Below are positions 32,501 to 40,049 of a stretch of DNA of 64,000 nt, in pieces. Positions within the stretch are counted from its first letter, which is position 1, and each line of letters begins with the position of its first letter. The DNA comes from Elgaria multicarinata webbii (Eukaryota; Chordata; Lepidosauria; Squamata; Anguidae): contig NC_086172.1 of the NCBI RefSeq assembly GCF_023053635.1, forward strand, positions 16,521,501-16,585,500, given 5' to 3'. A program made the position numbers and the translations under genes. Below the pieces are notes generated by a model. It saw only the letters and a program-made list of their open reading frames with translations, had not been told where the DNA came from and searched no databases.

Positions 32501-33786
32501 GGTATAGAGCGAGGGAGAGGGGGTGGTCCTGCTTCCGGGATTGTCGCCCTTAGTCCACATGGGCTGTACAACATCAAGGGCGTTGCACCTGTTGCGGCCG
32601 CCATTTCTTTTTAAAGAGAAAGAGCTGGAGCTCACTTGTGCTCCAGCGAAAATTAAGGTAAAAAAAAAAAGGCCCGACCCTGCCCTCCACCCCTAATGGC
32701 CCTGGACTCCCCCCGTCCCGGCTCCTTCCCTCTGATGACTCATGGGAAAGGGGGAAGAAGCCGGGATAGGCATCCACACCACCCACAGTCCTCTGGATCA
32801 TCCTGGGACCGCAAGTTAATCCGGGATAACTGAGGTTTCAGTTATCCCAGGGAAATGGACGGATCATCCCTCCCTGCTCCTAGGATCCTGTGCGTCATCT
32901 GGACATACAGGGATGATCCCTTGAAAAATGGATGGTGTAGAAAGGGCCTTAGTGTTTGACTCAGCAGGACTACTTCAAGACAAATCATCTTAAATGGATT
33001 ACATAATCAGTTCTTCCCTATTACCTAAATTTGCAAATTAGGACAAATAAGAAAATTACAAGGGAGGAATTTACAATTGCTGTGAAGTGGAAACTTCATA
33101 GAATCATAGAATATCAGAGCTGGAAGGGGACTACAAGGCCATCAAGTCCAACCCCCTGCTCAATGCAGGAATCCACCCTAAAGCATCCCTGACACATGGT
33201 AGTCCAGCTTGCCTCTTGAAGGCCTCTAGTGTGGGAGAGCCCACAACCTCCCTAGGTTATGAACCTCCCTTCATAACTTGCGTGAAGCTTGTACTGCCTT
33301 CGTGACCATCTTTGGGCACATAGATAGCTGGTATCAATTTATACTAAGCTACAAGTTTCTCTACTGTACGCAGGACGTCGAACCTCATAGAATCATAGAA
33401 TAGCAGAGTTGGAAGGGGCCTACAAGGCCATCGAGTCCAACCCCCTGCTCAATGCAGGAATCCACCCTAAAGCATCCCTGACAGATGGTTGTCCAGCTGC
33501 CTCTTGAATGCCTCTAGTGTGGGAGAGCCCACAACCTCCCTAGGTAGCTGATTCCACTGTCGCACTGCTCTAACAGTCAGGAAGTTTTTCCTGTTCCTTT
33601 CTCCACTTATTTTTTTCTGTATTCCTTTGCAGATATTTTATAGGAACCTCAGTATCAACATTTTCCTTCCGCATTCACGAGGAAAGGGAAATTCTGGGTT
33701 TTGATCCCAAAACAACTTACAACAGATTTTGTGGAGATGAAGAGAAAACCTGTGAACAGCCAACACACTGGAAAATTGTATACTAA
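11069..33786 (+). CDS. POFUT2: GDP-fucose protein O-fucosyltransferase 2, complete (9 coding exons)
   Basis: The ER-luminal GT68 enzyme POFUT2 transfers fucose from GDP-fucose to Ser/Thr of folded thrombospondin type-1 repeats. Coding exons: 11069-11226, 14840-15090, 15581-15725, 17984-18091, 21547-21613, 24529-24654, 28904-29084, 30039-30162 and 33633-33786 (stop TAA). They total 1314 nt, or 437 residues (human 429), with every junction GT-AG and phase-consistent. The start ATG opens a leucine-rich signal peptide ([18 protein letters not shown]). [13 protein letters not shown] carries the catalytic glutamate (E63 here, human E54). [12 protein letters not shown] carries the substrate-binding arginine (R303, human R294). 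[16 protein letters not shown] and the C-terminus QPTHWKIVY are typical. Two N-glycosylation sequons (NTS, NST) are kept, while the human NVS site reads KVT. All exons are open, so the gene is intact. Confidence 0.97.
11536..11866. mobile_element. Cluster of short palindromic MITEs with AAAGCGCTTT arms
   Basis: The cluster lies about 300 bp after POFUT2 exon 1. One complete palindrome spans 11594-11687, starting CCGGATCTACACTACTGC and ending in its reverse complement. A second spans about 11697-11815. Half copies occur at 11536-11580 and 11816-11866. The arms are built from alternating AAAGCGCTTT and TATAACAGTT blocks. All copies share TCTACACTACTGCTTTAAAG ends, so this is one family inserted or expanded repeatedly. 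Confidence 0.8.
11909..12044. mobile_element. MITE with GGCCCTTTCTACACC termini, short copy
   Basis: The left end GGCCCTTTCTACACC is mirrored on the right by GTGTAGAAACGGCC. Internal CAAATGGAGGGATCGTCCCT and ATGCACAGGGATGATGG blocks also occur in the longer relative at 32482-32948. The length is about 136 bp. Confidence 0.65.
12165..12477. mobile_element. Foldback MITE (GGGTGACC family), copy 2
   Basis: This is the same palindromic family as 10225-10529. It starts GGATGACCATATGAAAAGG, ends TTTGGTCACCC, and is flanked by TA at 12163-12164 and 12478-12479. It lies in POFUT2 intron 1, in the same orientation as copy 1. Confidence 0.85.
12497..13199. mobile_element. Nonautonomous hAT element with 8-bp target duplication
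   Basis: Terminal inverted repeats are CAGTGGTTCCCAAACTTT on the left and CTTTGGGAACCACTG on the right. The flanking 8-bp direct repeat GAGTACAA is exact at 12489-12496 and 13200-13207, diagnostic of hAT transposition. The 703-bp interior has no transposase frame. It contains C-rich subterminal sequence and a nested antisense L2 3' end at 12622-12790. It lies in POFUT2 intron 1. Confidence 0.93.
12622..12790 (-). mobile_element. L2 3' tail nested in the hAT element, antisense
   Basis: TTATTTATTTATTGCATTTC, then TATACCGTCCAATAGC and AGCTCTCTGGGCGGTTTAC, is the reverse complement of the L2 3' terminus. It is followed by A-rich 3' UTR. It lies wholly between the hAT termini, so the L2 insertion is younger than the hAT sequence it landed in, or was carried with it. 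Confidence 0.85.
13240..14270 (-). mobile_element. L2 LINE, long 3' half, antisense
   Basis: Reverse-strand ORF 13487-14452 encodes, from about 14265 downwards, the C-terminal third of the L2 polyprotein. Blocks seen are [110 protein letters not shown] and RRQLKTFLF. The 3' UTR and tail are at 13240-13490. The frame is open across this region, so it is one of the younger L2 copies. The first ~60 codons of the 321-aa frame are read-through from flanking DNA. Confidence 0.92.
16271..16546 (+). mobile_element. Sauria-type SINE (tRNA head, BovB-like 3' end)
   Basis: The stretch contains a Pol III B-box-like GAGTTCGATTCCAG, then TCGGTAAAATGAGTACCCAG and GGGGAAGGCAACGGCAAACC. The 3' part is AAAACGTCAGC...AGTCAGTAATGACT, CAGTGCTTGCACGAGAGG and a (CCTTT)n tail. 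This head and BovB-like tail pattern is that of the Sauria SINE family of squamates. It lies in POFUT2 intron 3, in sense orientation. It is the best single indicator of the source taxon. Confidence 0.85.
16975..17400 (-). mobile_element. LINE 3' end, antisense (CCGCCCTTTAGCC subfamily)
   Basis: TTATTTATTTAAGC is followed by TTATCCCGCCCTTTAGCC and GGCTCTCAAGGCAGCTTACA, the reverse complement of an L2-like 3' end different from the common CTCTGGGCGGT type. A decayed UTR runs on to about 17400. Confidence 0.6.
18880..20170 (-). mobile_element. L1 LINE, ORF2 C-terminal end, antisense
   Basis: Reverse-strand frames at 19607-19810 and 19375-19602 give [26 protein letters not shown] and [14 protein letters not shown], followed by a [14 protein letters not shown]-like helix. 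These are the cysteine-containing C-terminal domain blocks of L1 ORF2 (CWRC...HIWWECP). The two frames are offset, so at least one frameshift separates them. The 3' UTR extends towards 18880. It lies in POFUT2 intron 4. Confidence 0.8.
20188..20540 (+). mobile_element. L2 LINE 3' end
   Basis: The sequence begins within the [20 protein letters not shown] codons (GGCAACAAGGTAGAGGGCC). It continues through [14 protein letters not shown] and ends with the CCCAGAGAGCTTCGGCTGTG tail and an AATAAATA microsatellite. It is very similar to the copies at 1-684 and 45380-45914, so it is a recent subfamily. Confidence 0.9.
20690..20800 (+). mobile_element. L2-like 3' tail fragment
   Basis: TTTGTGAGCCATCCAGAAAG, then CTTTGGATATTGGGTAGTAT and a degenerate AATGAATGAATA tail, match the L2 3' end with many differences. 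This is an older copy. Confidence 0.6.
20900..21020. mobile_element. Short hAT-like MITE (CCAGATGTTGTTGG family)
   Basis: CTCCAGATGTTGTTGGGCTA is paired with the inverted block AATACATCTGGAAGGCC, around TTCCCATCATCC and TGGGAGTCTGAGTC. It is the same family as 8216-8312. Confidence 0.6.
22350..23640. repeat. Large nonautonomous element with internal duplicated blocks
   Basis: It begins near AGGGCTGTGCACTACTCTGG and ends near TCTCACTTTGGATCTGGGTG; GGATCTGA at the left and its relatives at the right hint at terminal inverted repeats. Inside, a block with AAAGGTAAAGACAT, GGCAACATGATAGCA and AAGTTTGAAGCACAT occurs about three times (22545-22740, 22790-22870, 22930-23040). A block ending ATGAGTAGGTCGATGACA...TTTCTATCT occurs twice (about 23260-23360 and 23440-23545). 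There are no coding domains. The class is uncertain, possibly a DNA transposon derivative. Confidence 0.55.
23990..24060. repeat. Terminus of a DNA-element family (GGGTTCGGACGACAC)
   Basis: AGACTGGGTTCGGACGACAC followed by AGTCGTCAAAGGTAG matches the start of the element at 30337 (ACTGGGTTCGAACGACAC, then GTTAGTCAACGGTTGAC). Only this end is recognised. The stretch from here to POFUT2 exon 6 is otherwise unassigned. Confidence 0.5.
25086..25683 (+). mobile_element. CR1 LINE, 5'-truncated 3' end
   Basis: The frame at 25089-25514 encodes CR1 ORF2 C-terminal blocks [60 protein letters not shown] and [19 protein letters not shown]. It ends with the CR1 3' UTR (GGTTGGACTCGATGGCC) and the ATGATTCTATGA-type terminus. 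It is closely similar to 39458-40047. Confidence 0.95.
26320..27595 (+). mobile_element. CR1-type LINE 5' region: 5' UTR monomer and ORF1 with esterase-like domain
   Basis: The 5' part (TTCTGTTTCCTGACTCC, GCCAGCTCCCAGAGAGAGA) matches the tandem monomers at 41391-41985. An ORF1 start at about 26622 gives [15 protein letters not shown], the N-terminal cysteine motif, now broken. A coiled-coil-like VALLEEKV stretch follows in another frame. The 27270-27590 frame encodes [37 protein letters not shown] and [13 protein letters not shown], the SGNH-esterase-like domain known in CR1/L2-clade ORF1 proteins. Several frame breaks are present. It lies in POFUT2 intron 6, and L2-type RT sequence follows directly. 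Confidence 0.75.
27625..28815 (+). mobile_element. L2-clade LINE, RT C-terminal half and 3' end
   Basis: The 27590-27922 frame shows [20 protein letters not shown] and [11 protein letters not shown], the RT catalytic YADD box. Frame 28262-28594 shows [42 protein letters not shown]. The tail is GCCGCCTTGTGAGGGC...AAGGCGGCCAAGAAATG followed by (AAAT)n at 28795-28812. The RT fingers upstream are missing and frames are broken in the middle. Confidence 0.85.
29330..29455 (-). mobile_element. L2 LINE 3' end, antisense (CAGCACCATGTACAT subfamily)
   Basis: TATTTATATAGCACCATCGA, then TGTACATGGTGCTGTACAG and AGCAAGACCCTGCCGCATAC, is the reverse complement of the 3' end of the L2 at 47236-48825. A microsatellite-like TTATTTATTTTTATT tail precedes it. 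Confidence 0.8.
30337..30605. repeat. End of a DNA-element family with GTTGACTA motifs
   Basis: It starts ACTGGGTTCGAACGACAC and then carries several direct and inverted TAGTCAACGGTTGACTA and GTCAACTGTTGACTATT motifs. These make dense short hairpins up to about 30420, followed by related GGTTAGCATGCCATCTGTTG sequence. A relative of the terminus is at 23990. It may be the left end of the element that carries the Myb/SANT-like frame at 31547, but no matching right end was found. Confidence 0.5.
31547..31945 (+). CDS. Myb/SANT-like DNA-binding domain reading frame (probable transposon-derived)
   Basis: The 132-residue open frame encodes a Myb/SANT-like (Myb_DNA-bind_4 type) domain over residues ~10-95. 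The tryptophan pattern is [15 protein letters not shown], followed by [17 protein letters not shown]. The helix [19 protein letters not shown] follows, and the domain closes with the typical [13 protein letters not shown]. Such domains occur in host trihelix/ZSCAN-type proteins and in the second protein of Harbinger transposons. The frame sits in POFUT2 intron 8, in sense, with no obvious splice sites, so it is more likely a transposon remnant or captured exon than a host gene. The first ~8 codons may be read-through. No transposase was seen nearby. The function is inferred only as DNA binding. Confidence 0.6.
   Translation: MEVPQDAKATIRMQHWSEAEVGTFVELWSIPEAKAIRATARHDNLCPWLPSEMKPQGYGRTPKLFQDKLHGLKKKFKEVVPHYKRNGGEPRATLFYDELAWLLEELHDVPGYAMGSGDALSPLHQHPLLSSG
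32085..32475 (-). mobile_element. L2 LINE fragments, antisense
   Basis: TTTACGGCTTTAAAGGTCAG, then a 3' tail piece (TTATTTATTTATTATTGACA, TATACCACCCAATAGCC), then GATAGGGTCAGAGTTGGTAT and ATATCAGCCAAAGCTGA. All are reverse complements of L2 polyprotein and tail segments. They are out of their usual order, so the copy is rearranged or there are two copies. Confidence 0.7.
32482..32948. mobile_element. MITE with GGCCCTTTCTACACC termini, long copy
   Basis: The 15-bp termini GGCCCTTTCTACACC and GGTGTAGAAAGGGCC are exact inverted repeats. Flanks TGA and TTA are consistent with, but do not prove, a 3-bp TNA-type Harbinger target. The 467-bp interior has no transposase. Sub-terminal blocks are shared with 11909-12044. 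Confidence 0.8.
33100..33265 (-). mobile_element. CR1 3' end, antisense, copy a
   Basis: CATAGAATCATAGAATATCA, then AGCTGGAAGGGGACTACAAG and GTCCAACCCCCTGCTCAATG, is the reverse complement of the CR1 3' UTR. It runs into ORF2 C-terminal codons and stops near 33265. Confidence 0.9.
33385..33595 (-). mobile_element. CR1 3' end, antisense, copy b
   Basis: This is a second CR1 3' end only about 120 bp after copy a. It starts TCATAGAATCATAGAATAGC and runs to GTCAGGAAGTTTTTCCTG, just upstream of the acceptor of POFUT2 exon 9 at 33633. The two copies differ at several bases, so they are separate insertions or an old duplication. Confidence 0.9.
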
Positions 33787-33999
33787 AATATACTAGTCAA
33801 TAGAACTGCAGTATTTGGGCTCATCAAAGCAATGAACCAATCATTTTTGTGGAAAGAAAATTATTTTGAATGTCACTTTTTCATTTGTGGTATTAAGCAC
33901 AAATGAATGAATGGTGGTAGGTTTCCCCCTCAAAAAACTCTGTATCGTTGTTACTGACAGCTTTTCTAATAAGACACTAAAATGTCTCCCTTTAAAAAA

Positions 34000-34005
34000 A
34001 TTAAA
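34000..34005 (+). promoter_or_regulatory. POFUT2: Candidate POFUT2 polyadenylation signal (ATTAAA)
   Basis: The common variant hexamer ATTAAA lies about 215 bases after the stop codon, followed within 40 bases by a GTGTATTATTTTCGTCTTC U/GU-rich stretch. No AATAAA was seen closer to the stop, so this is a reasonable candidate only. Confidence 0.4.
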
Positions 34006-34009
34006 ATGT

Positions 34010-36470
34010 TATTCTGGAAACATAGTATCAGTGTATTATTTTCGTCTTCATATTAGAGAATGACAGTCGCAGACAGGAGAAACCAGCAAATTTGCTTTCC
34101 AGCGTGCTACTTTCGTATATCCATTTCCCAGATGAGGGTACTTTACAATTAAGAATGTTCTTTGTGGCCCCCGTGCACTCCCACATATGGGTCCTGTGCC
34201 ATTCAGAAAACTTCTACATCTGGGCTGGAATTTTGGCAGGAGGCCTGCTGCCCCCGTTGCCTCATCATGAGGTGCGACTCCCACTCTTCCTGCACAGTTC
34301 TCTTGCCAACACAGCAGAACCTTTTTGCTCTAAGCTAGAGAAAAATACAAACCAGTTCAGCTTTTTCTACCTTGTTTATTCATCCATTTCTACCTTCTGA
34401 ATCTTTCTCGGTTTGCATTTTTTGTTATAGGCGTGTCCATAGTTCATCTTTTGTGGTGGCCACGTTGTGCCTATGGCTCAGAAAATATTTCTGCTGAAGT
34501 ATTCTTCTTGCAGTAGCATCTTACCCCCTTTGGATGATCACATTTTATGTCTCCTTGTTTGGATGAGAGTTACCAGGTTGAGTCCTGCAAGCGTTGTCTT
34601 TCAGGCTGGAGAAAATGGGCCCATGGCTTCATGCTCTCCTGTGGGAGAAGGCACTTTAGTTGGGCTGGTCATCCCATAAAGCAGGATGAAGCCACTCCAC
34701 TTCAAGCGGCTGAACAGGAGAAGCAGCAAATTGTGCCATTCGCCTTCCTCATCAGGAGGGCCCACCACCACCTCTAGTGGGTGCTTTAGAGAGCCTCTTC
34801 CAACAGGAGAGGGGAACCTCTGAGACTCTCTGGAGCAACTGCCCACTTGGTGAAGCTAGTGGGTGTTCTGGAGAGCCCACTCTCCCGCTGTAGCAAATGC
34901 TGCAACCAAGGAGAGATGGTGGGGTTCTTTGGAGTAGCTGCTTGACCTCCGTACCCAAATGTCTGACTCTGAGGGGGCCCTTCCACAGAGCCAGACATTA
35001 TGGAAGAGGGTGTCTCAGGAGATCACATGAACTACTTTTTATGGCCAATGCAGCTCTTCAGAGAGCAGTGGCAGTAGCAATGAGAGGGCAAGTGAGAGAA
35101 GAGACATAGAGGATGTGCAGAGATGCAGCAGAAATCTGTGTATGCAATTGAAGGGGGACATTATAGAAATGCATAAAAGTATGCATGATATGGAAGAAAT
35201 GAAGAGGTTTTTCTTTCTCTCACCAACTTGGATGACTTTTAAAAAGGGGGAGTAGAGATTAGGATAAGGCTATCAATGGCTACTAGGCATGACAGATACA
35301 CATTACCTCCAGTATTGAAGGCAGAATGCCTCTCAGTACCTGTTGCAGGGGGGTGGTCTCTTGCTTGTGGATTTCCTAGATGCATTTTGCTGGCTACTCT
35401 GGGAACAGAATGCTGTACTAGGTACGTTTTTGTTCTAATCCAGCACAGCTCTTCTATTCTCATGTTCCTCCAAGAGTTTTATAAAGCTAAAGTATAAAAG
35501 GGATGTTGCTAGATTGTTCCTTGGTCTTGAAGCAAACTATAAAGAAGTCTGCAGGGTCAGCTGCTATGTCAGGTCCGACTTTGTCCAAGAAACTCCCAGT
35601 GTTGAAACAACTTGTACAGTGGGAGTTGTCGAGACCAGCACTGTTAGCAGGCTGTTTAGGGGCAGGGCAGGGCAGGGCAAGACCTGCACCTCTGTGATAT
35701 TGTCAGTCACAAGCATGGTGCCTCGACGGGACTCAAGATGGGATATTTTGGCATAAAAAGGAGATTATTTAGCAGAGCTGGTCATATATGCAAGGCTAGA
35801 TTTGGCATTACCAAATAAATTGAAGCTATATTTATTTAAAGAGCCTGACATTAGGCAAAATAAAATTAATCAAACATGCAAGAAAACCAATTATGAAGTA
35901 ATTTCCCCTTCTGATGAGAGGAAACACCCTCAAGAAATTTTAGAGTTTGTAAAGGTTTCACAACTTTGCATAGTTGGGAAGCAGCTTCACCAATCATGTC
36001 TTTTGTGGTTCTGATAGAGGGCAATGAACTTCATCGTTCATCCTCCCTACCGAACACTTTGGATCCTTGGACTACCCACTCTTTTGGCAGGAGCCCCCAC
36101 TGACCTCTCCCAGGGAGAGACAAATTAGGGAGTCCTGGTGCCCTTGGCAAATAAAAGCCCAGAGAGAACAACCTAAAGGGTACTAGACTCTGTTTTTCCA
36201 TTTCTCCGCTGCTTTTATTTTGCCCAGCCACAGGTGAAGGTTTGCAAAAATAAATATTGTGTGTATATGCATGCTCCCTCCACCATATATCCCCTTCTGC
36301 CCAAGCTTGATCTGGAGGGTTTGGGGGCCATTCAGAGTACTCAGGGGGCTCTAGAGCAGAGGAGAGAACAGAGAAATCCTGTTCTCCCCTCTACTCTATT
36401 GCATGAGCAGGTCTGCTTGAATGATGTTGAATCCAACTGGAAACAATTCCTGAACACCCTACAGTAACCA
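34010..36470. other. Intergenic between POFUT2 and the RB1-like gene, unassigned
   Basis: The stretch has only short frames without recognisable domains. Composition varies from AT-rich (35780-35980) to GC-rich (34600-35000), which suggests decayed mobile elements. I could not name any. Confidence 0.4.
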
Positions 36471-36474
36471 CCAC

Positions 36475-37036
36475 CTCCCTCCCCATGAGCCTTCCCACCA
36501 CCTACCAGGACACGCCGTCTGTCCATCAGCCTACTTGCCCTCCACACTGCTCTGAGGCACAAGTGGGCTCAGGGCCACCCCGGAAGAGGTGGCTGGGCTG
36601 GGCTCAGAGGCAGGCAAGGCAAGGCAAGGCAAGGCGGGCTGCATTAGGGAAGCACCTCCATGGCTCCAGGGCAAGGCAAGGCTCAGTGGCGGAGGGGTCT
36701 GGGCAGGGTGGGGCACCTGTGTACTGTGCTAATGCACCCCTCTCTCCCTCCCCATGACCCTCGCCACCACCTACCAAGCTGCCCCCTCTGTCCTTCCATC
36801 AGCCCATCTTCTGTGCTGCTCCAGAGGCACCAGGTGAGCTAGGGGCAACCCCAGAGGAAGAGCTGTGTGACCGAGCTCACCTCTAGGCAAGGCGGGCTGC
36901 GCTATGGACACACTGCCTCCACCACAATGGAAACACCGCCTCCAGCTCCACGGAAAGGAGGCCTCTGCCACAGTGGCTCCAGGGCAAGGCCAGGCTGAGT
37001 GGCGGAGGGGCGCATGTGCGGCATGCTAACGAGCCT
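36475..37036. repeat. Two diverged tandem units of about 269 bp, GC-rich
   Basis: Each unit starts CTCCCTCCCCATGA (36475 and 36744). It continues with a CCACCACCTACCA block, GAGGCAC, GGCAAGGCGGGCTGCG-like and TGGCTCCAGGGCAAGGC blocks, and ends at GTGGCGGAGGGG. The first unit contains a local AGGCA/AGGCAAGGCA expansion at about 36610-36635. The second is longer through extra CCACAATGGAAACACCGCC sequence. It is a degraded short tandem array with no coding signal. Confidence 0.7.
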
Positions 37037-37339
37037 CCCCCCTTGCATCTCCTGCTGAAGGCACACGGGGCCTGCCTATTGGACAAGGCATCGTGAGACA
37101 TCCCATGACGCCTTGGCCCTTGTCAGATGTGCAGGCATCACATGCTCCTGAGGCCGTGTGCGACGCCTTGGGCAGGTGAGTGGGCAGCTGTGCAGCTGTT
37201 GCTGCCATCTTCACCGCTTGTTCCTGCCAGCTGCCTGCATGGCTGGCCAGACTGTCAGCTAGCAGGACCAAGCCCTGGCCCTGGCCCTATTTCCCCGGAG
37301 CAAGCCCTGGCAAATCTGGGCATACGGCCCATCCTAGGT

Positions 37340-38200
37340 ATAAGTTCAATAAAGTGGGGGCAAAAACACAACTTGAGGGGAGACAACCTCGTTAGTAAAA
37401 TATCCTTGATTACTACAGCAAACCTGGGCAGATGTATTGAGGTACAGAGATTGAAGGAAGAACAAAAACCTTCTTTCAATAGAATACTGTTCTAGATTAC
37501 TCCAGAGGTAATCATGAGATATAGAATCAAATACAAATTTTAGATCAATGAAGGCTGTGAAAAGTTTGCCTCCTTTTGGCACAGAGCATCTGTGCACCAA
37601 ATGAGCCAATAACATGCAGTGAACAAGAGTGGAGAGACTGGCTTTAAAATATAATCAAAATATAATTATTGCTGATCCGTGCTTTTAGTTTAAGGCCTAG
37701 AAAACTGGTGTAAACTTTCCAACTGTAGATAAACTGATATGCTGGTTATTATATGGATTGGCTTTGGGACCTTTATTATAAATTGGAATAATTAAGGCCT
37801 TCAGCCAGGCTGCAGGAATGAAACCAGATTCATTTATTAAGGAAAAAAGAGAAGCCAACTACGGAGTCCAACAGCTAATGTTATGCTTTAGCAACTCTGA
37901 GAAAATACCATCTGGTCCAGGTACCTTACTCATCTTCAGCTGGAGTAATAATTCCTCAACAGTATCGATATCAACATCAGTCCATTTGGGGGTATCCAGA
38001 GGTAGACAGGGGGAGGAATTAGATATGTGAGAGTCATTAAAAACAGTGCAGAAATACTCTTCTCAAATGTTAAGCAGAATATGACATTCTGGACTTCTGT
38101 TGCTATTAAGTAAAGCTGCAGGCAGTATCTGCTCAAAAGTTAGAATTATAGGTGACTGATGCCGCTATCAGCAGTTGCCATGATTCTTTGGTAGCCTTGC
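37340..38200 (-). mobile_element. LINE reverse-transcriptase fragment, antisense, clade uncertain
   Basis: Reverse-strand frame 37346-37615 reads GKLFTAFIDLKFVFDSI, then LYLNTSAQVCCSNQGYFTN, a reverse-transcriptase fingers/palm segment with the AFIDLxxAFD block. Further upstream in its orientation, GPDGIFSELLKHN near 37850-37925 matches the GPDGI block that precedes it. It is neither the CR1 nor the L2 type found elsewhere here, and may be an L1/Tx1- or R4-like lineage. Confidence 0.6.
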
Positions 38201-38574
38201 TTTTTTTACAGGATGACCGCTTTTTATATTTTTCCTCAAGTCATACTATGAATGAAGCAGTGGCACTTATTATTCTCATGATAGGAGCAATACTCAGTTT
38301 GAATAGCGTGCCTCTCTTCAGACCAATGGAACAAGATAAACATTCAGCAGGAGTAGGTTCAAGTTGGGGCCCCTCAGCTCCAGGGGAAGGCAGAAACAAA
38401 AGAGTCACATTTAGGCAACTCTGTTATCTTGGAATCAAGAGAAGAAGAAACCAAAAAGCTTAGCCCCTGACTGGCTCTACCCTTACCTCTGCTGGGGAGC
38501 GCTGGGGGACAAAAGGATGCAAACTCATTTATGTAAATATGGTCAAAGCACCAAGTCTTTTGAAAGAAGACTCT

Positions 38575-40047
38575 AGTTGTCCGGCACCTCACCCGTCTTG
38601 CAAAATCATGGAAGACGGGTGAGGTGCTGGACAACTGGAGGAGGGATAACGGTTGTCCCTATCTTCAAAAAGGGCAAAAAGGAGGAACCTGGGAACTACA
38701 GACCAGTCTGTCTGACATCCATCCCTGGCGAAATTCTGGAGCGGATTATAAAGAAGTCAATCTGTAAACACCTTGAAATCAATGCAGTGATCACTAGAAG
38801 CCAACATGGATTTGTCAAGAACAAGTCCTGTCAGACTAATTTGATCTCATTTTTTGATAGGATAACCTCCCTTGTGGACCGTGGGAACGCTGTGGACGTC
38901 ATTTATCTTGACTTCAGCAAAGCTTTTGACAAAGTGCCCCATGATATTCTGATTAACAAACTAGCTAAAAGTGGGCTAGATGGAACAACTATTAGGTGGA
39001 TTCACAGTTGGCTACAGAATCGGACTCAAAGAGTGCTTATCAGTGGAACCTTCTCAAACTGGGGAGAGGCAACGAGTGGGGTACCGCAGGGCTCAGTCCT
39101 AGGCCCAGTGCTCTTCAACATTTTTATTAATGATTTGGACGAGGAGGTGCAAGGAACACTTATCAAATTTGCAGATGACACAAAATTGGGTGGGATAGCT
39201 AATACCCTGGAAGACAGAAACAAACTTCAAAGTGATCTTGATAGGCTGGAGTGCTGGGATGAAAACAACAGAATGAAATTTAATAGAGATAAATGCCAAG
39301 TTCTACATTTGGGAAATAGAAACCAAATGCACAGTCACAAGATGGGAGATACTTGGCTCAGCAATACTACAAACGAGAAGGATCTTGGAATTGTTGTAGA
39401 TCGCAAGCTGAATATGAGCCAACAGTGCGATATGGCTGCAAGAAAGGCAAATGCTATTTTGGGCTGCATTAATAGAAGTATAGCTTCCAAATCGTGTGAG
39501 GTACTGGTTCCTCTCTATTCGGCCCTGGTTAGGCCTCATCTAGAGTATTGCGTCCAGTTCTGGGCTCCACAATTCAAGAAGGACGCAGACAAGCTGGAGC
39601 GTGTTCAGAGGAGGGCAACCAGGATGATCAGGGGTCTGGAAACAAAGCCCTATGAAGAGAGACTGAAAGAACTGGGCATGTTTAGCCTGGAGAAGATTGA
39701 GGGGAGACATGATAGCACTCTTCAAATACTTAAAAGGTTGTCACACAGAGGAGGGCCAGGATCTCTTCTTGATCCTGCCAAAGTGCAGGACACGGAATAA
39801 CAGGCTGAAGTTACAGGAAGCCAGATTCCAGCTGGACATCAGGAAAAACTTCCTGACTGTTAGAGCAGTACGAGAATGGAACCAGTTACCTAGGGAGGTT
39901 GTGGTCTTTTCCACACTTGAGGCCTTCAAGAGGCAGCTGGCCAACTATCTGTCAGGGATGGTTTAGGGTGGATTCCTGCATTGAGCAGGGGGTTGGACTC
40001 GATGGCTTCATGGCCCCTTCCAACTCTGCTATTCTATGATTCTATGA
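38575..40047 (+). mobile_element. CR1 LINE, RT to 3' end, with inverted-repeat 5' junction
   Basis: The 407-aa open frame (38577-39800) encodes CR1 reverse transcriptase. Blocks are [78 protein letters not shown] and [11 protein letters not shown] (FADD catalytic box), then the C-terminal blocks. The reading shifts to the frame at 39697-39966 near 39700. It ends in the CR1 3' UTR and ATTCTATGATTCTATGA. The first 62 bp form a near-perfect hairpin (see findings). It is a young copy, truncated upstream of the RT, so it lacks the endonuclease. Confidence 0.95.
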
Positions 40048-40049
40048 AG

